From positions 83,729,256-83,793,255 of the forward strand of contig NC_088911.1 of the NCBI RefSeq assembly GCF_963576675.1: a stretch of 64,000 nucleotides of DNA, given 5' to 3'. Shown piece after piece: positions 12,120-24,290 of the stretch. Source of the DNA: Euphorbia lathyris. Lineage: Eukaryota > Streptophyta > Magnoliopsida > Malpighiales > Euphorbiaceae. A program made the position numbers and the translations under genes. The stretch's first letter is position 1. Each line of letters opens with the position of its first letter. Under the pieces are notes generated by a model, which was not told the origin of the DNA, did not search any database, and saw only the letters and a program-made list of their open reading frames with translations.

Positions 12120-12455
12120 ATGATTGAGCTTTTTCGTTTTGCTAAAAACGAGGATTTGACGATCACATTGAAGATGTGCCGAATGGAAGTCTCATGGCTG
12201 AGGAGCAACATGGCTGCTAGGCTACTGTCTTGGTTTCTTCATATCATGTCTCGCATTATGAATTTTCCCATGTTAATCTGGAACTGTCAAGCTGCTGCTA
12301 GCAGTAAGTTTATTCAGATTATGTCTAATTGTCCTCAGTCTGTTAGAGATATAATTGTGGATGATCTGGCTGGAGTTTTTCTCCAAGAATATGTAATATG
12401 TAGTGTCTTTTAGGCTGTGTTAGCCTCCCTTTTAATAATAATAAAAATGATCGTT
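12120..12455 (+). pseudogene. Internally deleted LINE fragment (ORF2 start joined to tail)
   Basis: A 97-residue frame includes MNFPMLIWNCQAAASSKF, which resembles the start of a plant LINE ORF2 endonuclease (typically xLxWNCxGxG). It then passes to SVRDIIVDDLAGVFL, which looks like the extreme C-terminus of LINE ORF2. An AAT-rich tail follows (12434-12450). The best reading is a LINE copy that lost nearly all of ORF2. Moderate to low certainty. Confidence 0.4.
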
Positions 12456-12683
12456 CACGGCCTCAAAATGAAAATTTTCAATAATTAAAGTTATTTAGTG
12501 CCACATTTACTATGAAACCAAATGTTTTATTATTCAAAATCATTTTCGGGGCTTTATCTCTCTAAAACATTTATTCTCTCCTCACCAAATTCACCTAAAT
12601 GACCTCAAAATTAAAATGTTGAAAAATTAAAGTTGCTTAGAATATCACAACGTCTTTGAATTTTTCAATTTTGAGGTCGTCAA

Positions 12684-13424
12684 TAGGGGTGTTCAAAAAC
12701 CGAATCGGACCAAAATAACTGACCGAACCGATGAATTTCGGTTTGTTTGGTTCGGTTTTCGGTCTATTAGGTTCGGTTTCGGTTTTATTTTTATAATATT
12801 TCGGTAATTTCGGTCGGTTCGGTTTTTAAATCAAAATTACAGAATCAATCGAACAGACCGAAATAAATTAAATATAATTAGAAATTAGATTTATTATATA
12901 ATTAGTATATGTCATTTATTGTTCTAAGTTATATTTGATTTAGAATTATATTATTAGAATCTTTCTTAAGCATGATAGTTTTTGGATTGCATGTAACTGA
13001 TTATATTATTAGTCTATTTAATGTTTATCTATCAATTTAGTACAATTATACACTATTTCATATTTGGAATTAAGATTGATTTCATTTCTATATAAAATTT
13101 CTACGTTTTTTTCTTTCTATTCTTTTTTTTTTCTTTCAATCTAAAAAGAAAAATAAAAATAAAAATTGTTGTATATATAAGTAAATACCCAACAATATCA
13201 TTAACGGTGTAATATTAACCTTATATAAAAATAATTGTTAATGAAATTTTTTAATATAAGAAAACCGAATAACCGAACCGAACTAACTGAAATAATTCGG
13301 TCGGTTCGGTTCGGTTATTTATTATTATTTGGTTAGGTTCGGTTTTTATTTTTGAGGCTATTCGGTTTTTGATTATTTCGGTTCGGTTCGGTTTTCAGAC
13401 CGAACCGACCGATGAACACCCCTA
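12684..13424. mobile_element. hAT MITE with TAGGGGTGTTCA ends
   Basis: Termini TAGGGGTGTTCA and TGAACACCCCTA are perfect inverted repeats. Perfect 8-bp duplications GTCGTCAA lie at 12676-12683 and 13425-13432. The subterminal zones (12690-12840 and 13262-13412) are packed with CCGAAC/GGTTCG motifs in opposite orientation on the two sides, and the core is AT-rich. No coding capacity. Confidence 0.9.
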
Positions 13425-13432
13425 GTCGTCAA

Positions 13433-14424
13433 TGCTCATTTTAATTTTAAGATCATTGTTTTTAGTAAAACAAAAAAAACTCACTCATCTCTTTTAGCAA
13501 AACGAAAAGGCTAATCGACGGTTAACCGATTGCACCCCTTACGCGTGAGAGAGCCTTTTCCCTAGTAATTAGTTAAAGGCTTGTAATTTACTTATAAACT
13601 AGTTAAGTTTCTCATTTCTTTCCCATGTGGGATGCGGATGCTTAATTTCCTTTTATCTTCTTCCAAACCATTTCATGTCGTTCACTTTGAGCATCAATTT
13701 CTCATTCATCACTTGTCCGTTTTGAGTTTATAATATATTTTTAAAAAGATCTCATGACATAGAATACGTTCATATATTTCAATTTATTCTGAACTTAATT
13801 TATTTGTCATATATTTAAGACTCAAATTAACAAAAAAAAATAACAAACCAAAAGTTGTTTATAATTTAGTTTAGATATATATAATATATAAATAATTTTA
13901 AATTAATTATATATATTTAATATATATAAATATTATTTATTTATTACGTCATTCGATTCAACCAATCCAAGACATCCGGTCCGACCAAGTGATCCATAAC
14001 TTAGTTACCAATCCGGTTTGATATCCTGTCCGATTCTGATAATATTAAAGACCAAGGTCCACCAACCAGAACCCTATTTCTATGCACTTCGTGATTTTTT
14101 TTTCTTTTTATGGTCACTTCGTGAAAAATTTGAAAGTGAAGAAGCTGGATACCAGCTCTTGAATAGCAATCCTCTGTTCCCGACCTCCACAAACTAGCCA
14201 TTCTGTGTTTCACAATCTTTTCTCTCAAAAATCGTCCCACTAGACAAAGAGCATTTCCCTTACCGGTGTCGAATGTTCCATTGCCTTCTAATCCTATATT
14301 TCATTCTCACCATCTTCGATAGTCAGATTGGGCATACCACCCTCTAATACAATTTAGGCTTAAACTTCTGTTTATCTTTCAATTTATCCAAAATTTTGTT
14401 ATTTAACACTGACTTATTATTTGC
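13433..14424. other. Intergenic, AT-rich
   Basis: No gene or clear repeat recognised. A run of TATATA-rich sequence lies at about 13875-13945. Confidence 0.4.
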
Positions 14425-14720
14425 TGATCTATTCCAATTTGTGAAATTTCACTCAATTTGAATGGAAACTTAATAAAATTGTATCCTATTGACACGTGAC
14501 AATATTTTAACACTTGGACTTGATAAATTTTATTTAAGGGATTTGTTTTTATTTTTTCAATCTAATTAATTATTTTCACGTAAGAAAATTTATATGACAA
14601 ATAAACTTTAAGACATGTCACGTGTCAAGTCCAATTATCAAAATATCACCACATGTCAAGGATAACAGTTTAGTCAAGTTTCCGTTCAAATTGAGTGAAA
14701 TTTGACATATTAGTGAAGTT
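14425..14720. repeat. Inverted-repeat MITE-like element
   Basis: Arms at about 14440-14530 and 14615-14705 are reverse complements with moderate divergence; both contain AATTTCACTCAATTTGAA and TTGGACTTGA. The outer boundaries and target duplication are unclear. Transcribed through, the region would fold into a hairpin. Confidence 0.55.
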
Positions 14721-16404
14721 GGAGGCCAACTGAAATAATAGGTGATATGGTACAAAATATGAAGTGGGCTTAAGGAAGTTAATCCAAACCCATTATCCCA
14801 TATCATTGGTCGGCCCACTTAGGATTCCAAGGGCTTTTCCGGAAGCAAAAAGGAGAAAAGACATTGGATCTCAAAATACACGCCAAAGTCATCGATTACG
14901 GAAATTTACCTTCCGAACCAATCCAATCATGACAAGTGTATTCAAGCACAAACTCAAATGTCTATAAATAGTGTCAAATCCAAGAAGGTAGGTACACAAT
15001 TCTAAATACCAAAATACTACTATATTCTTCCTAGGTTCTGTATTCTCGATACTAACTTAGGCATCAAAGAGGGTTTGCTAGTCTCCGACCTTCTATCAAA
15101 CTGTTTTCTATCTTTCAGGTCTCTGAAAATAACAATCGGGCACTTTTAAGGATATTCTGATATCAAAAGGTAAAGAGTCAAATGTCGAAATTTTAGACTG
15201 GTGAGACGCTAAATAACACTTTAAACCTAGAATTAAAGGACCTTAAACACAAAATAAACAAAAAAGAGAAGCACATAAAAACTCTAGCATAGAAGAGACA
15301 AAGGAACTCTGACATCATGAGATGAGACACCCATTTTTCAAGTTGTACTTATATTTTCATAAAATGTAACCATTTTTCAAAGTACACCTAATATTACCAA
15401 AAAAAAAATTCTTAAGAATTAATAATTTATTATACGCTAAAGAAATTATTTTGTCAAAATAAAGAAATAAAAGAGTAGTTTAATTTAATTGGGTTCCCAC
15501 AAAATAATAATTTAAATTAGTATGTATAGATATGAAAGGTCCCAAAGCAGCAAGGCAATCAGAACTAAATTTAGGTCAATGGAAATGATATTATTCCTCA
15601 TAAACAAACTCTCACCAAACATCAATATGTATATATTAATCCCACTTATGACTCATGACAACAACATTTAAAGTTGTTTTATAAAAACCCTTAAATTTCC
15701 TAAGGCTCATTTTTTTTTTTTTATAGATTTGAATGTTGATTAAGTTTAATATAGTACAATATATAAATTCCCCATATTAACATCAAGAATTATTTAATTA
15801 ATATGCTCAAACTATTTCATTGATGTGAAAGCTATTGGAAAGTTTCCTTTTCTTATGCCACAAGTTTTATTTAGTTATTTATTTATAGGTATCACTGATT
15901 ATATAGTTTTCTTTAATTTGCTACATTAAATATATACCTACTTATAAATCATCTGATTTATGCTAATTACGTATCAACTTATATGTGGACCCATTTAGAT
16001 TTAGATTACATTACTTGTGACAAACAAACTTATCTCTTGCATCATTTTTCATGCCAACCAAATTCTATTTCCCTCTCTATGATTCAATTATCTTTTGTTT
16101 AAAAAAGAAAGAAAGAAAATACTTCATTGGATTAGGCAAATTTCTAACATGTCTAACAATTGAGAACATGCAATATTTACTAGACTTGTAACGTGTACAA
16201 TATATATCTATCTTACCGTATATTAAAATTTCATTGATAAATAAAATTTTCAGAATTTAAACTCTTAATATTTAATCTAAAATGATCTTATACTATATCA
16301 ATAAATTATAATCAAGAGGTTCTTAAACATTAAGCTCTTGACCAAGAGGGGTTTAATGTGTTAAAAACTAAGTGATCAAGAGCTTAATTTTTCCACTTAC
16401 AAGA
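14721..16404. other. Intergenic, AT-rich
   Basis: No supported gene. A 67-residue frame at 14764-14967 is not recognisable as a protein. Confidence 0.35.
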
Positions 16405-17590
16405 TTTTTTTTAAAGAAATTAAAGAGCACTTTATTAAGATTAAACACCTACATCCTTACACAAAGCATTCTTTAAGATACTAGGAACACAAAAAATAAT
16501 AAAATGATTATCATTGAAACAAGAATGACGAGCTAATTCATGAGCAGTTCCGTTCACTAATCGAAAAAAGTCACCAAACAAGTCGAGCGATTATGAAGAG
16601 GTTTCTTGATGTTTTGAACTACTCCACATACTCCCTAAGATCTTTGTGACTCGAGCACCAAATATTCACCACTGATTTTGCATCAACTTCAAGATCGACA
16701 TTGTTGTAGCCTAAGAAAGACGTCCAAGTAATATTGTCTCATAACGCCAACGCTTCAGTCAGCTTGGGCGATATCAACAATTCGAGACAGAGCTATAACA
16801 AGCTAGTAACAAGTTCTCGTGATTATGTAGAACAACACCCATACCAAAATGAGAGGAGGTCTGAAAAATAGTTGCATCTACATTGCATTTCACCTGCCCT
16901 TTTACTAGTTTTCTTTAGAACTTCTATCTTTGATCACTATTCTGATCCTCAAGTCAACCTGGATTCAATATTGGTCTTCCGTCCTTACCGCCAATCATGT
17001 AAAAACTGCATTGAATTTTTTACACTGTTAGTAGGATTCCGACATAACTTCGACCAAAGTTAAGCATTCCTCTATGTCCAAATCGACCAAAGAACCACTA
17101 TCGAAACACATATTGATACTAGTTTCGATGCTTCACATAGATCAATAAATCAATCTTCGACTTGCTCCCATTTCGCTCTAGGAGCTGGTAACTGAACCGC
17201 TACAAAACATTACTTCATGTATGAACATCTCACAAAGAGATGTTAGTCGTGTTCAACATCGTTCATACAAAGAAGGTAGCCAATCAGAATACTAACATGC
17301 TTCCTGATAAGGAAAATTCGAGTAGGCAATGTCTTAATAGCACATATCCAAAGGAAAAACTTCAGTTTACGGGGAAAAACTTCATTTATCCATCTTTTTT
17401 TGCTTGGCACCGTGCTACGAGAAGACTCAATAATCTAATATCCAACTTTTGATGGGTACAACCATCCTTTGAGAAATGCCAAATGACATAGCCATCCCTA
17501 TCCGAGAAAGGTACCACCATATTACAAATGATATTCACCCCCGAATGATTAGACCAGCTCTCAACTTTGCCCCGATCACACTAATAAGTG
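16405..17590 (-). pseudogene. LINE ORF2 3' part (zinc-binding RT domain and RNase H), degenerate
   Basis: Minus-strand translation in shifting frames shows VWHF-type sequence (VIWHFSKDG), a cysteine-rich segment, VDAKSVVNIWCSS (RNase H core) and LVNGTAHELARHS (RNase H C-terminal helix). Many stops and frameshifts mark it as dead. The 3' end is near 16405. The fragment at 18891-19196, also minus strand, encodes the segment just upstream, so both may be one LINE split by the LTR between them. Confidence 0.65.
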
Positions 17591-18890
17591 TCAAATTCAA
17601 TGTTCAAATATCCACTTTAGTGCTAGGTTATTTATTAATTTAGTGTTTTTTGGGATGTTATTGCTTGTTTTGGTATAATTTATCTCCACAGGACTCAAAT
17701 GATTAAAATGAGCAGAATTGGACTTAACTTGAAGAAACTTTGGACTAGAAAGGAATTTGGAGCTGAAACAAAGACAGAGTTAGTCTTGCACAAGACTAAG
17801 ACCTCCGAACTGCTGATGTTTAGATTGATCAGGCCTCTTTCCTAATCAAACAAGAAGGCAGAAAATGAGAGATAGAAAAAGATTAGAAAAGATTTCTGAT
17901 ATGATAGATATTCTTTTAATAGCTAATTTTTAGGGATATATCTTTTCTACAAAATATTAGGCTTTAGGATTGATTATTCTCTTCTCTCTTCTTCCTTAGA
18001 CTTTCTACATTTCCAGAGATCGTTTTTCATACTGAAAACGACAGACACTTATTTTGTTCTTAATGGCTATTCGTAGCTAAATCCTTTATTTCGGTTGAAG
18101 GATAATTCAAAGGCAGGAATCTTCAAGTATTGTGAGATCGTTTTTCTTCTAGTATTTTCTCTTCATTCATGTCATTTGCTTATTCACTGTGTTTAGAGAT
18201 TTTATCTCAAGTGTTAGTTTGCTTTTGAATGATAATAGCCGATTGTTCATTTGATTAAACTGGCATACAACTGTCTGATTAAACTAGATAATCAACGAGT
18301 CATTATTTAGTTCAATCCGAGTAAGTAGAAATTGATGCTATAAAGTTGAACTCTAGATTGTATTTGGGGATAATCAGATTGACAACTGAGAACTCTCTAT
18401 GTGACATTAATACATCTATTTTTGACTTTATCACATCAAGTGAATGGGTAATTAAGTTTCTGATCGATATCGCTGAGAATCGGTTGGCTTAAATTAGGTT
18501 CTTCTAATTCATAACGTTGTTAACAGGTTGAATCTTAGCCGTTGAGGTAAGGTTATTCGTTAAATAGGAATTAGGTACAATCTTACTTAGTTAATTCATT
18601 ATTTAGGAAGAATATACCAAACTAGTCTGATATGCAATTTAGAAGAAATATCATTTATGTCAATGATCGAGACTAACTGAATTCCTTGCCTGAGAATCCC
18701 TTAGTTGAAATTCTAATTAATCATTATATTCAATTTCAATTCGACTTTCTTATTTTTGTTAATTTAGCAATCAACTATTTCAATTCCCCCTTTTACTTTT
18801 TGTCATTTGCTTGGTTATATTTATAATTAGATCAGTATTAATCCTTTGGGTACGACCTTTACTTATCCTTGTGCAAGCCTGCTACTAAGG
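17588..18890 (+). mobile_element. Ty3/Gypsy-type LTR (solo or truncated)
   Basis: About 1.3 kb with no coding frame. It starts near TGTCAAATTCAATG and ends with 'ctttgggtacgaccttta', the phrase found at the end of long Tat/Athila-class LTRs. Both sides are bordered by minus-strand LINE sequence. A clean 5-bp target duplication could not be fixed (candidates ATAAG and CTAAG). Family assignment is recognition-based. Confidence 0.5.
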
Positions 18891-19196
18891 GCTGTGAAGC
18901 TATATTTATTTTTGGTGGATTCGACAACCGACACCCACATTCTCGTACCATGGATAAAAAGGGAACTCATAGTATTTTTATAATTTGCCACAGTACTACG
19001 TGATGTAACCATCCGATTATCATCATTAGGAAGCCACAAATCCTTCCAAATAGATATCTTATCTCCCCTCCTAATTTTCCATTGTAAACCTTGATTCAAG
19101 ACCTCAATAGAATTCCACACATTCCTCCAAACCATACTAGGGTTATTGCCAATTTGGAAGAAAGGAAAGACTTATTATGGCAAGTATTTAGCTTTG
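18891..19196 (-). pseudogene. LINE ORF2 fragment (between RT and zinc-binding domain)
   Basis: The 90-residue frame begins MVWRNVWNSIEVLNQGLQWK and continues with GDKISIWKDLWLP. This matches the 'VWRSIL...GLRRKIGNG...IWxDxWLP' block conserved in the other LINEs of this window. Upstream codons (AKYLP..., with stops) extend the match to about 19196. Confidence 0.7.
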
Positions 19197-19559
19197 AACA
19201 AATGACTCACTATGATGTGTGGATTCCTAATAAACTTTTATCCATGTTTACCCAATAAGACTCCTGTTGGGAAACTTGCTGCTAATTCTGAAGATGGTAC
19301 ATGTGAGTCGTATATGGAGCTTGATGTGGGACAAATAAAAAAATACAGAACTTGAACTCCAAGATGAAAGAAAGAGATGATTATATATTCTAAAATTTCC
19401 AAATCAGATTCAGCAAGATAAGAAGAGTATGATTGATGATACTTTGGTTCGTACAGAGAATAATAATCCTTACCTCGATATATTTTATTTTTTACAAACC
19501 GATAAATATATCTTTATTAATCTTGAAACGACACTGTCTGATCCTCAGGACTATCGAGC

Positions 19560-22500
19560 ACAATGAGTTGTCTGGGTTGGAACTGTCGAGGTTTTGGGGA
19601 ACCTCTAGGAAGTTCATTTGTTAGATGGGTTAATTAAATCTCACAACCCTAGTGCGGTCTTCTTTATTGAAACCTTGGTACATAAAAACTGTATCGACAG
19701 TCTTCGATGTAAGTTTGCATTTGATAATTCACTCAGTCATGGAACTAAGCCAATTTTTCTAGAACTTTTCTGTTCAGAAGAACAGATAGAAGAAAGCCGA
19801 TCAACAGGTTCTGCATTGATAGTTGCAGTAGGAGTGGATGGTTGGCAATGCTTTGAAAAAATAATATGGATGCGGTGGTGAATGCTTACTCAGATCACCA
19901 TATTGAGTTATGTATTTGGGATACAGTGAACATAATTGACATCTTGTTGGTTTTTACGGCGTCGTTAAGAGGGGAAGTCATCAGGAATCTTGGTATCTAC
20001 TATCATCCATCTTTTCTTCATTTATTCTTCCCTGGGTAGTGCTTGGGGATTTCAACTATATTCTTCAAAAGGAAGAAAAGAATGAGGGAGCATCGTTTCC
20101 TAGTTTTTTCATGCGAAATCTGTCGAGGCTTTATTATAGCCTGGATTAAGTGAGCTTTATATGTCATGTGGTTGTTTTACTTGGGAGAAGATTTAAGGAG
20201 CTCCGATATGGATTCAGGAGAAGCTGGATAGAGGATTTGCATTAGCGAGTCAACGTGATAGATTCCTAAACTGTAATTTCTCGAAATCTATCGTGAGCTA
20301 TTCATGCCATTCCCTAATCTTTCTGGGATTTACATGCAAGTATGCTTTTCCAAAGGTTTGCCAATTTAAGTTTGAAATGGCTTGGCTAAATGAAGACAAT
20401 TTTTTTGAATTTGTTACTAAGCGTTAGTTTAAGATGAGAAACATCTCTGTAATTTCAAAGTTGTTGGCTTGCGCCTCGTTAATGGAATAATGGGGAAGGC
20501 ACTTCAAATTATGTTACACTAGAAATATAAAATAATGAAAAATTATGATGGCACAACTCTTTGATAGGGAGGACAATAATGTTGTTCGGTGTTATATGGC
20601 AACCAAATGAAACCTCAATTACTGGTTAGAAGTGGAGGACGTTTATTGGAGACAACAAGCAAAGAAATTTTGGCTATCTAAAGGCAACTCAAATACAAAG
20701 TATTTTCATACTTGAGTAAATACCATGAAGGAGATGAATGGAATTAAGAGGCTCATAAATGGCCGCGACACTGAGCTAACTAGCTCATTTTGTATGCATG
20801 CTATTGTTAAGAATTACTTTGTTGACCTCTTTTATGCATCACATGTCGACTCTTATAGTACCGTGGATATGGTTCCATGCTTAGTAACGGACACAATAAA
20901 TAATGATTTATTTGCCCCTTTTACAATTGAAGAATTCAAACAACTATGTTTCAGATGCACCTTGATAAATCTCCCAAACTCGATGGACTTAACCCAGGTT
21001 TATTCTAACACTTTTGAGGGTGTTATTGGGCATAAGGTTTTTAATGCTTGTTGTGGTTAGTTAGCTCATAATAAGTTCCCAATGAATCTAAATGATATTA
21101 TGATTGGCCTAATTCCTAAGTGTGATGATCCTGCTCATATGACTGATCTAAGACCTATTGCATTATGCAAAGTTCTTTACAAGATCATTGTTAAGGTCTT
21201 AACTAATAGACTGAAGGTCTATCTCTAGAATCTGATTTCTGATAGCCAATTTGCTCTTTTCTATGAGAGACCCATGTATGACAATGTACTAATTGCTTTT
21301 GAATCTCTGCATTACAGGAAGAGGAAGTCTAGAGGTAACAAGGGTAATGTGGCTTTAAAAATTGATATTAGTAAAGCCTATGACAGAGTTGACTAGGGTT
21401 TTCTGAAAGTGGTGATGCAACGACTAGGCTTTAACAAGTGCCAGATTAATGAGATCATGCTTTATGTTAATATTGTCCTATACTCTGAATCTGTTAATGG
21501 CTCATTGGTAGGTCATATTTTCCTTGGTAGAGGTCTAAGGCAGGGAGATTCGTTGTCACTGTATCTATTCATCCTCTAGGCTGAAGTGCTCTCACAGCTT
21601 ATTCAAAAACCCAAAAGGGATGGTCTTATTCAGGGTTGTAGTGTTTATCGTGGGGCTTCCAGAGTCACTCATCTCCTTTTACTGACGATAATTTTTTTTT
21701 TTTTTTCAGTGCTACAGTGGAGGAAAGCCAGGTGATTGTTGATATCCTCTTAAACTATGAAAATATGTCATATGAGGCCATCAACTTGTCCGAGTTTAGC
21801 ATATTTTATAGCTAGAATGTTCACATTGATGTCCAGACCTCTATTTGTGACATTCTCAAGGTTCATACAACTCTTGATACATGTCGATATTTAGGTTTGC
21901 CTTCTCTTATTGGTAAATTGAAATATGCTATATTTGGATTCCTTAAGGATATGTTAAGGAAAAAGTTTAGTATCTAGTGTATACATTTTCTATTTAATGC
22001 ATGCAAGGATGTGATTCTTAAGTCTGTTGCCCAAACATTTCCTACATTATGTGTGAGTGTTTTTCTTTTGCCTTGGTCTATATGTGATGACCTCCGAAAG
22101 ATGATGAATTCATTTTGGTAGGGTACGAAGGCAAATGGGAGTAGGAACATCCATTAGCTCGAATGGTCTTTGCTGTGTATTTTAAGGGATAAGAGTGGTC
22201 TTAGTTTTAAGGTCCTATATGATTTCAACATCTCACTCTTACGTAAGCAAGAGTGGAAGTTTATCAATCAATCTAACACATCAGTGAGTCGAATTTTCAA
22301 AGCTAAATACTGCCCTAGGGATTATTTTTCCCTCTAAATTGGGCTTAAACCCTAGTTATGTTTGGAGGAGTGTGCGAGGTTCTATTGATATGATGCGAAA
22401 AGGTGTGAGATGGAAAATATGCTCGGGAAACTCTATATGTGAGCGGAAGGATTCATGGTTAATTAACGATAACAAATTCTTTATCACATCTACTTGTGTG

Positions 22501-23720
22501 CTAGGGATGGAGGAGGTAAGAGTAGTGGATTTTATGATTGAGGGGTCTTAGGTGTGGGATCGTGGCAAGACAAATGATTGTTGGAGTGGGGATGAAGCTT
22601 CATCAATCTGTAATATGATCCTGTCTTCAAACACAACGCATGATAGACTCATCTGACATTTCACAAAAAAGTGGATGTTATGCTTCAAAGTCAGGGTATC
22701 ACATTATGCAGAATAGGAATTCAAGCTCAAATGTGTTGGATAGTTGGACTAAAATATGGAACCTATCTAGTCCTTCCAAAGTCAAAGCCTTTCTACGAGA
22801 CTAGGCAACAATTGTCTGCCTACTAAATACCGATTGTTTGACAGACATATACACGTCCCTTTGGAATGTCTCTTCGGAGACATCAAAGTGGAGCACAGTT
22901 GGCACCTCTTTGTCGAATGTCATTATGCATCTAGTTGATGGCTTGCCTCTGGTTTACCAAGTCCTTTTGGAGATTGGGATCACATCGAGCAATGGTTTCT
23001 AGACTTCTGTAGAACAACAACAACAAGTGATATATGCACGAGAGCTAGGGTCCTCTACGCCATATGGGGTCAACGCAACAATCGGCCGTGACATGGTTCG
23101 TATCTTCCAGCTGTAGCTGCAATGGAGAGCAGTGCATGATTTTTTTTCTTCAGAATGGTCGATCGCCGATGTAACTGTTGCTCATCCAATAGAGCATCAC
23201 ATGTTTTTACACGATAGGGATGAGTAGCATTTGTTGGTAGCCCTCAGTAACATGTCAATTGAAATACAACGTCGACGCATCAATTTTCTACCATGAAAAT
23301 AAGAGGAGTAGGCGCAGTACTTAGAAACAGTAAAAGTGTATGTGTGTAGAGTTATAGTATGATTGTTAAAGGTATAACGTCTCCTAAAATTGCCAAAGCT
23401 ACTGTCCTTGTATCATTGCATTATATGGTTTGAAATTGATGCAAAGTTTGTGGTGAATTGTATACGTTGTAATAAATGTGATTTAATAGAATTCAAAATG
23501 ATTATCAAAGAACGTAAAATACGCCTTCGGTCTAACTTTATAGTTGTAATAAATGTGATTTAATAGAATTCAAAATGATTATCCAAGAGTGTAGGAAGGT
23601 TTTACGCCTTCAGCCTAACTTTATAGTGATATTTGTTCCGACATTAGCAAATGATAACGATGGGTCGCATATTGTTACTAGGCATGATTTAGTCCCTTTA
23701 CTTATTTTTTAGTTTCTGCT
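19560..23720 (+). pseudogene. Degenerate LINE with near full-length ORF2
   Basis: Domain blocks appear in the correct order but in changing frames. The endonuclease start is MSCLGWNCRGFG (19562), with LGDFNYIL near 20045. Reverse transcriptase blocks follow: GLIPK...LRPIALCKVLYKI (21100-21200) and IDISKAYDRVD (21360-21395). Next come the VWRSVRGSIDMM block (22360), a cysteine/histidine segment (22840-22930) and RNase H traces (DAKFVVNCIR near 23440, VTRHDLV near 23675). The catalytic FADD region is disrupted near 21680. Numerous stops make it inactive. ORF1 is not recognisable upstream. Confidence 0.8.
23467..23632. repeat. 77-bp tandem duplication inside LINE RNase H
   Basis: The segment beginning TTGTAATAAATGTGATTTAA at 23467 recurs at 23544, and both copies end in a variant of ACGCCTTC-GTCTAACTTTATAG. 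The second copy has a small extra insertion. Confidence 0.8.
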
Positions 23721-23769
23721 CGGCTTCAGAATTCTCTCTCTTAAACAAAAGAAACATTTTTAGCATAGA

Positions 23770-24290
23770 GAAATTTCTTAGCATAGGGAGGCTACAACTG
23801 TGAAAGAGAATAAGCCAACTGTTAATACCTCACTCAAGTGGGCTCTACAAGTTCTGCTGCAGTGCCACGTGTAATCCATTAAGTCACTCGTAAGTTTTCC
23901 TAACGTATAAACGGTCACACACAATTAAAATCCCAAACCCAATCTCCGACCTTTCATTTTTTGCCCGCCCCAAAGTCCCACCTGCGAACCTACGTAAGAT
24001 CCATTGCATGTCAGGTCCTTTTCTTAAATTCTCCAATCTACCCCTGACTACCCTTCTAAAGTCGAACCACTGTCTTCTCAAAACGGCTAGGTAAATATAG
24101 CTAAATATAAAGGGTAAATAAATAATTAGGAAAAGCCCGAGAAAGCGACCCAACCTGAATCCGTCCCTTTTAATTCCCGATGGCACTCTGCTGCGGAATG
24201 GTTTCCCAATCTTTATTTATCGTCTGTTGTCTTTGTCTTTTCAAGCTCAGATTTTTCTCTCTCACACACTCCACACACCCTCATAAATAA
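23770..24290. promoter_or_regulatory. Upstream region of the DUF641 gene
   Basis: Intergenic DNA ahead of the DUF641 gene. CATAAATAATC near 24281 is a weak TATA-like motif, followed by a leader-like sequence. A minus-strand frame at 23884-24186 has no recognisable content and is probably chance. Confidence 0.35.
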
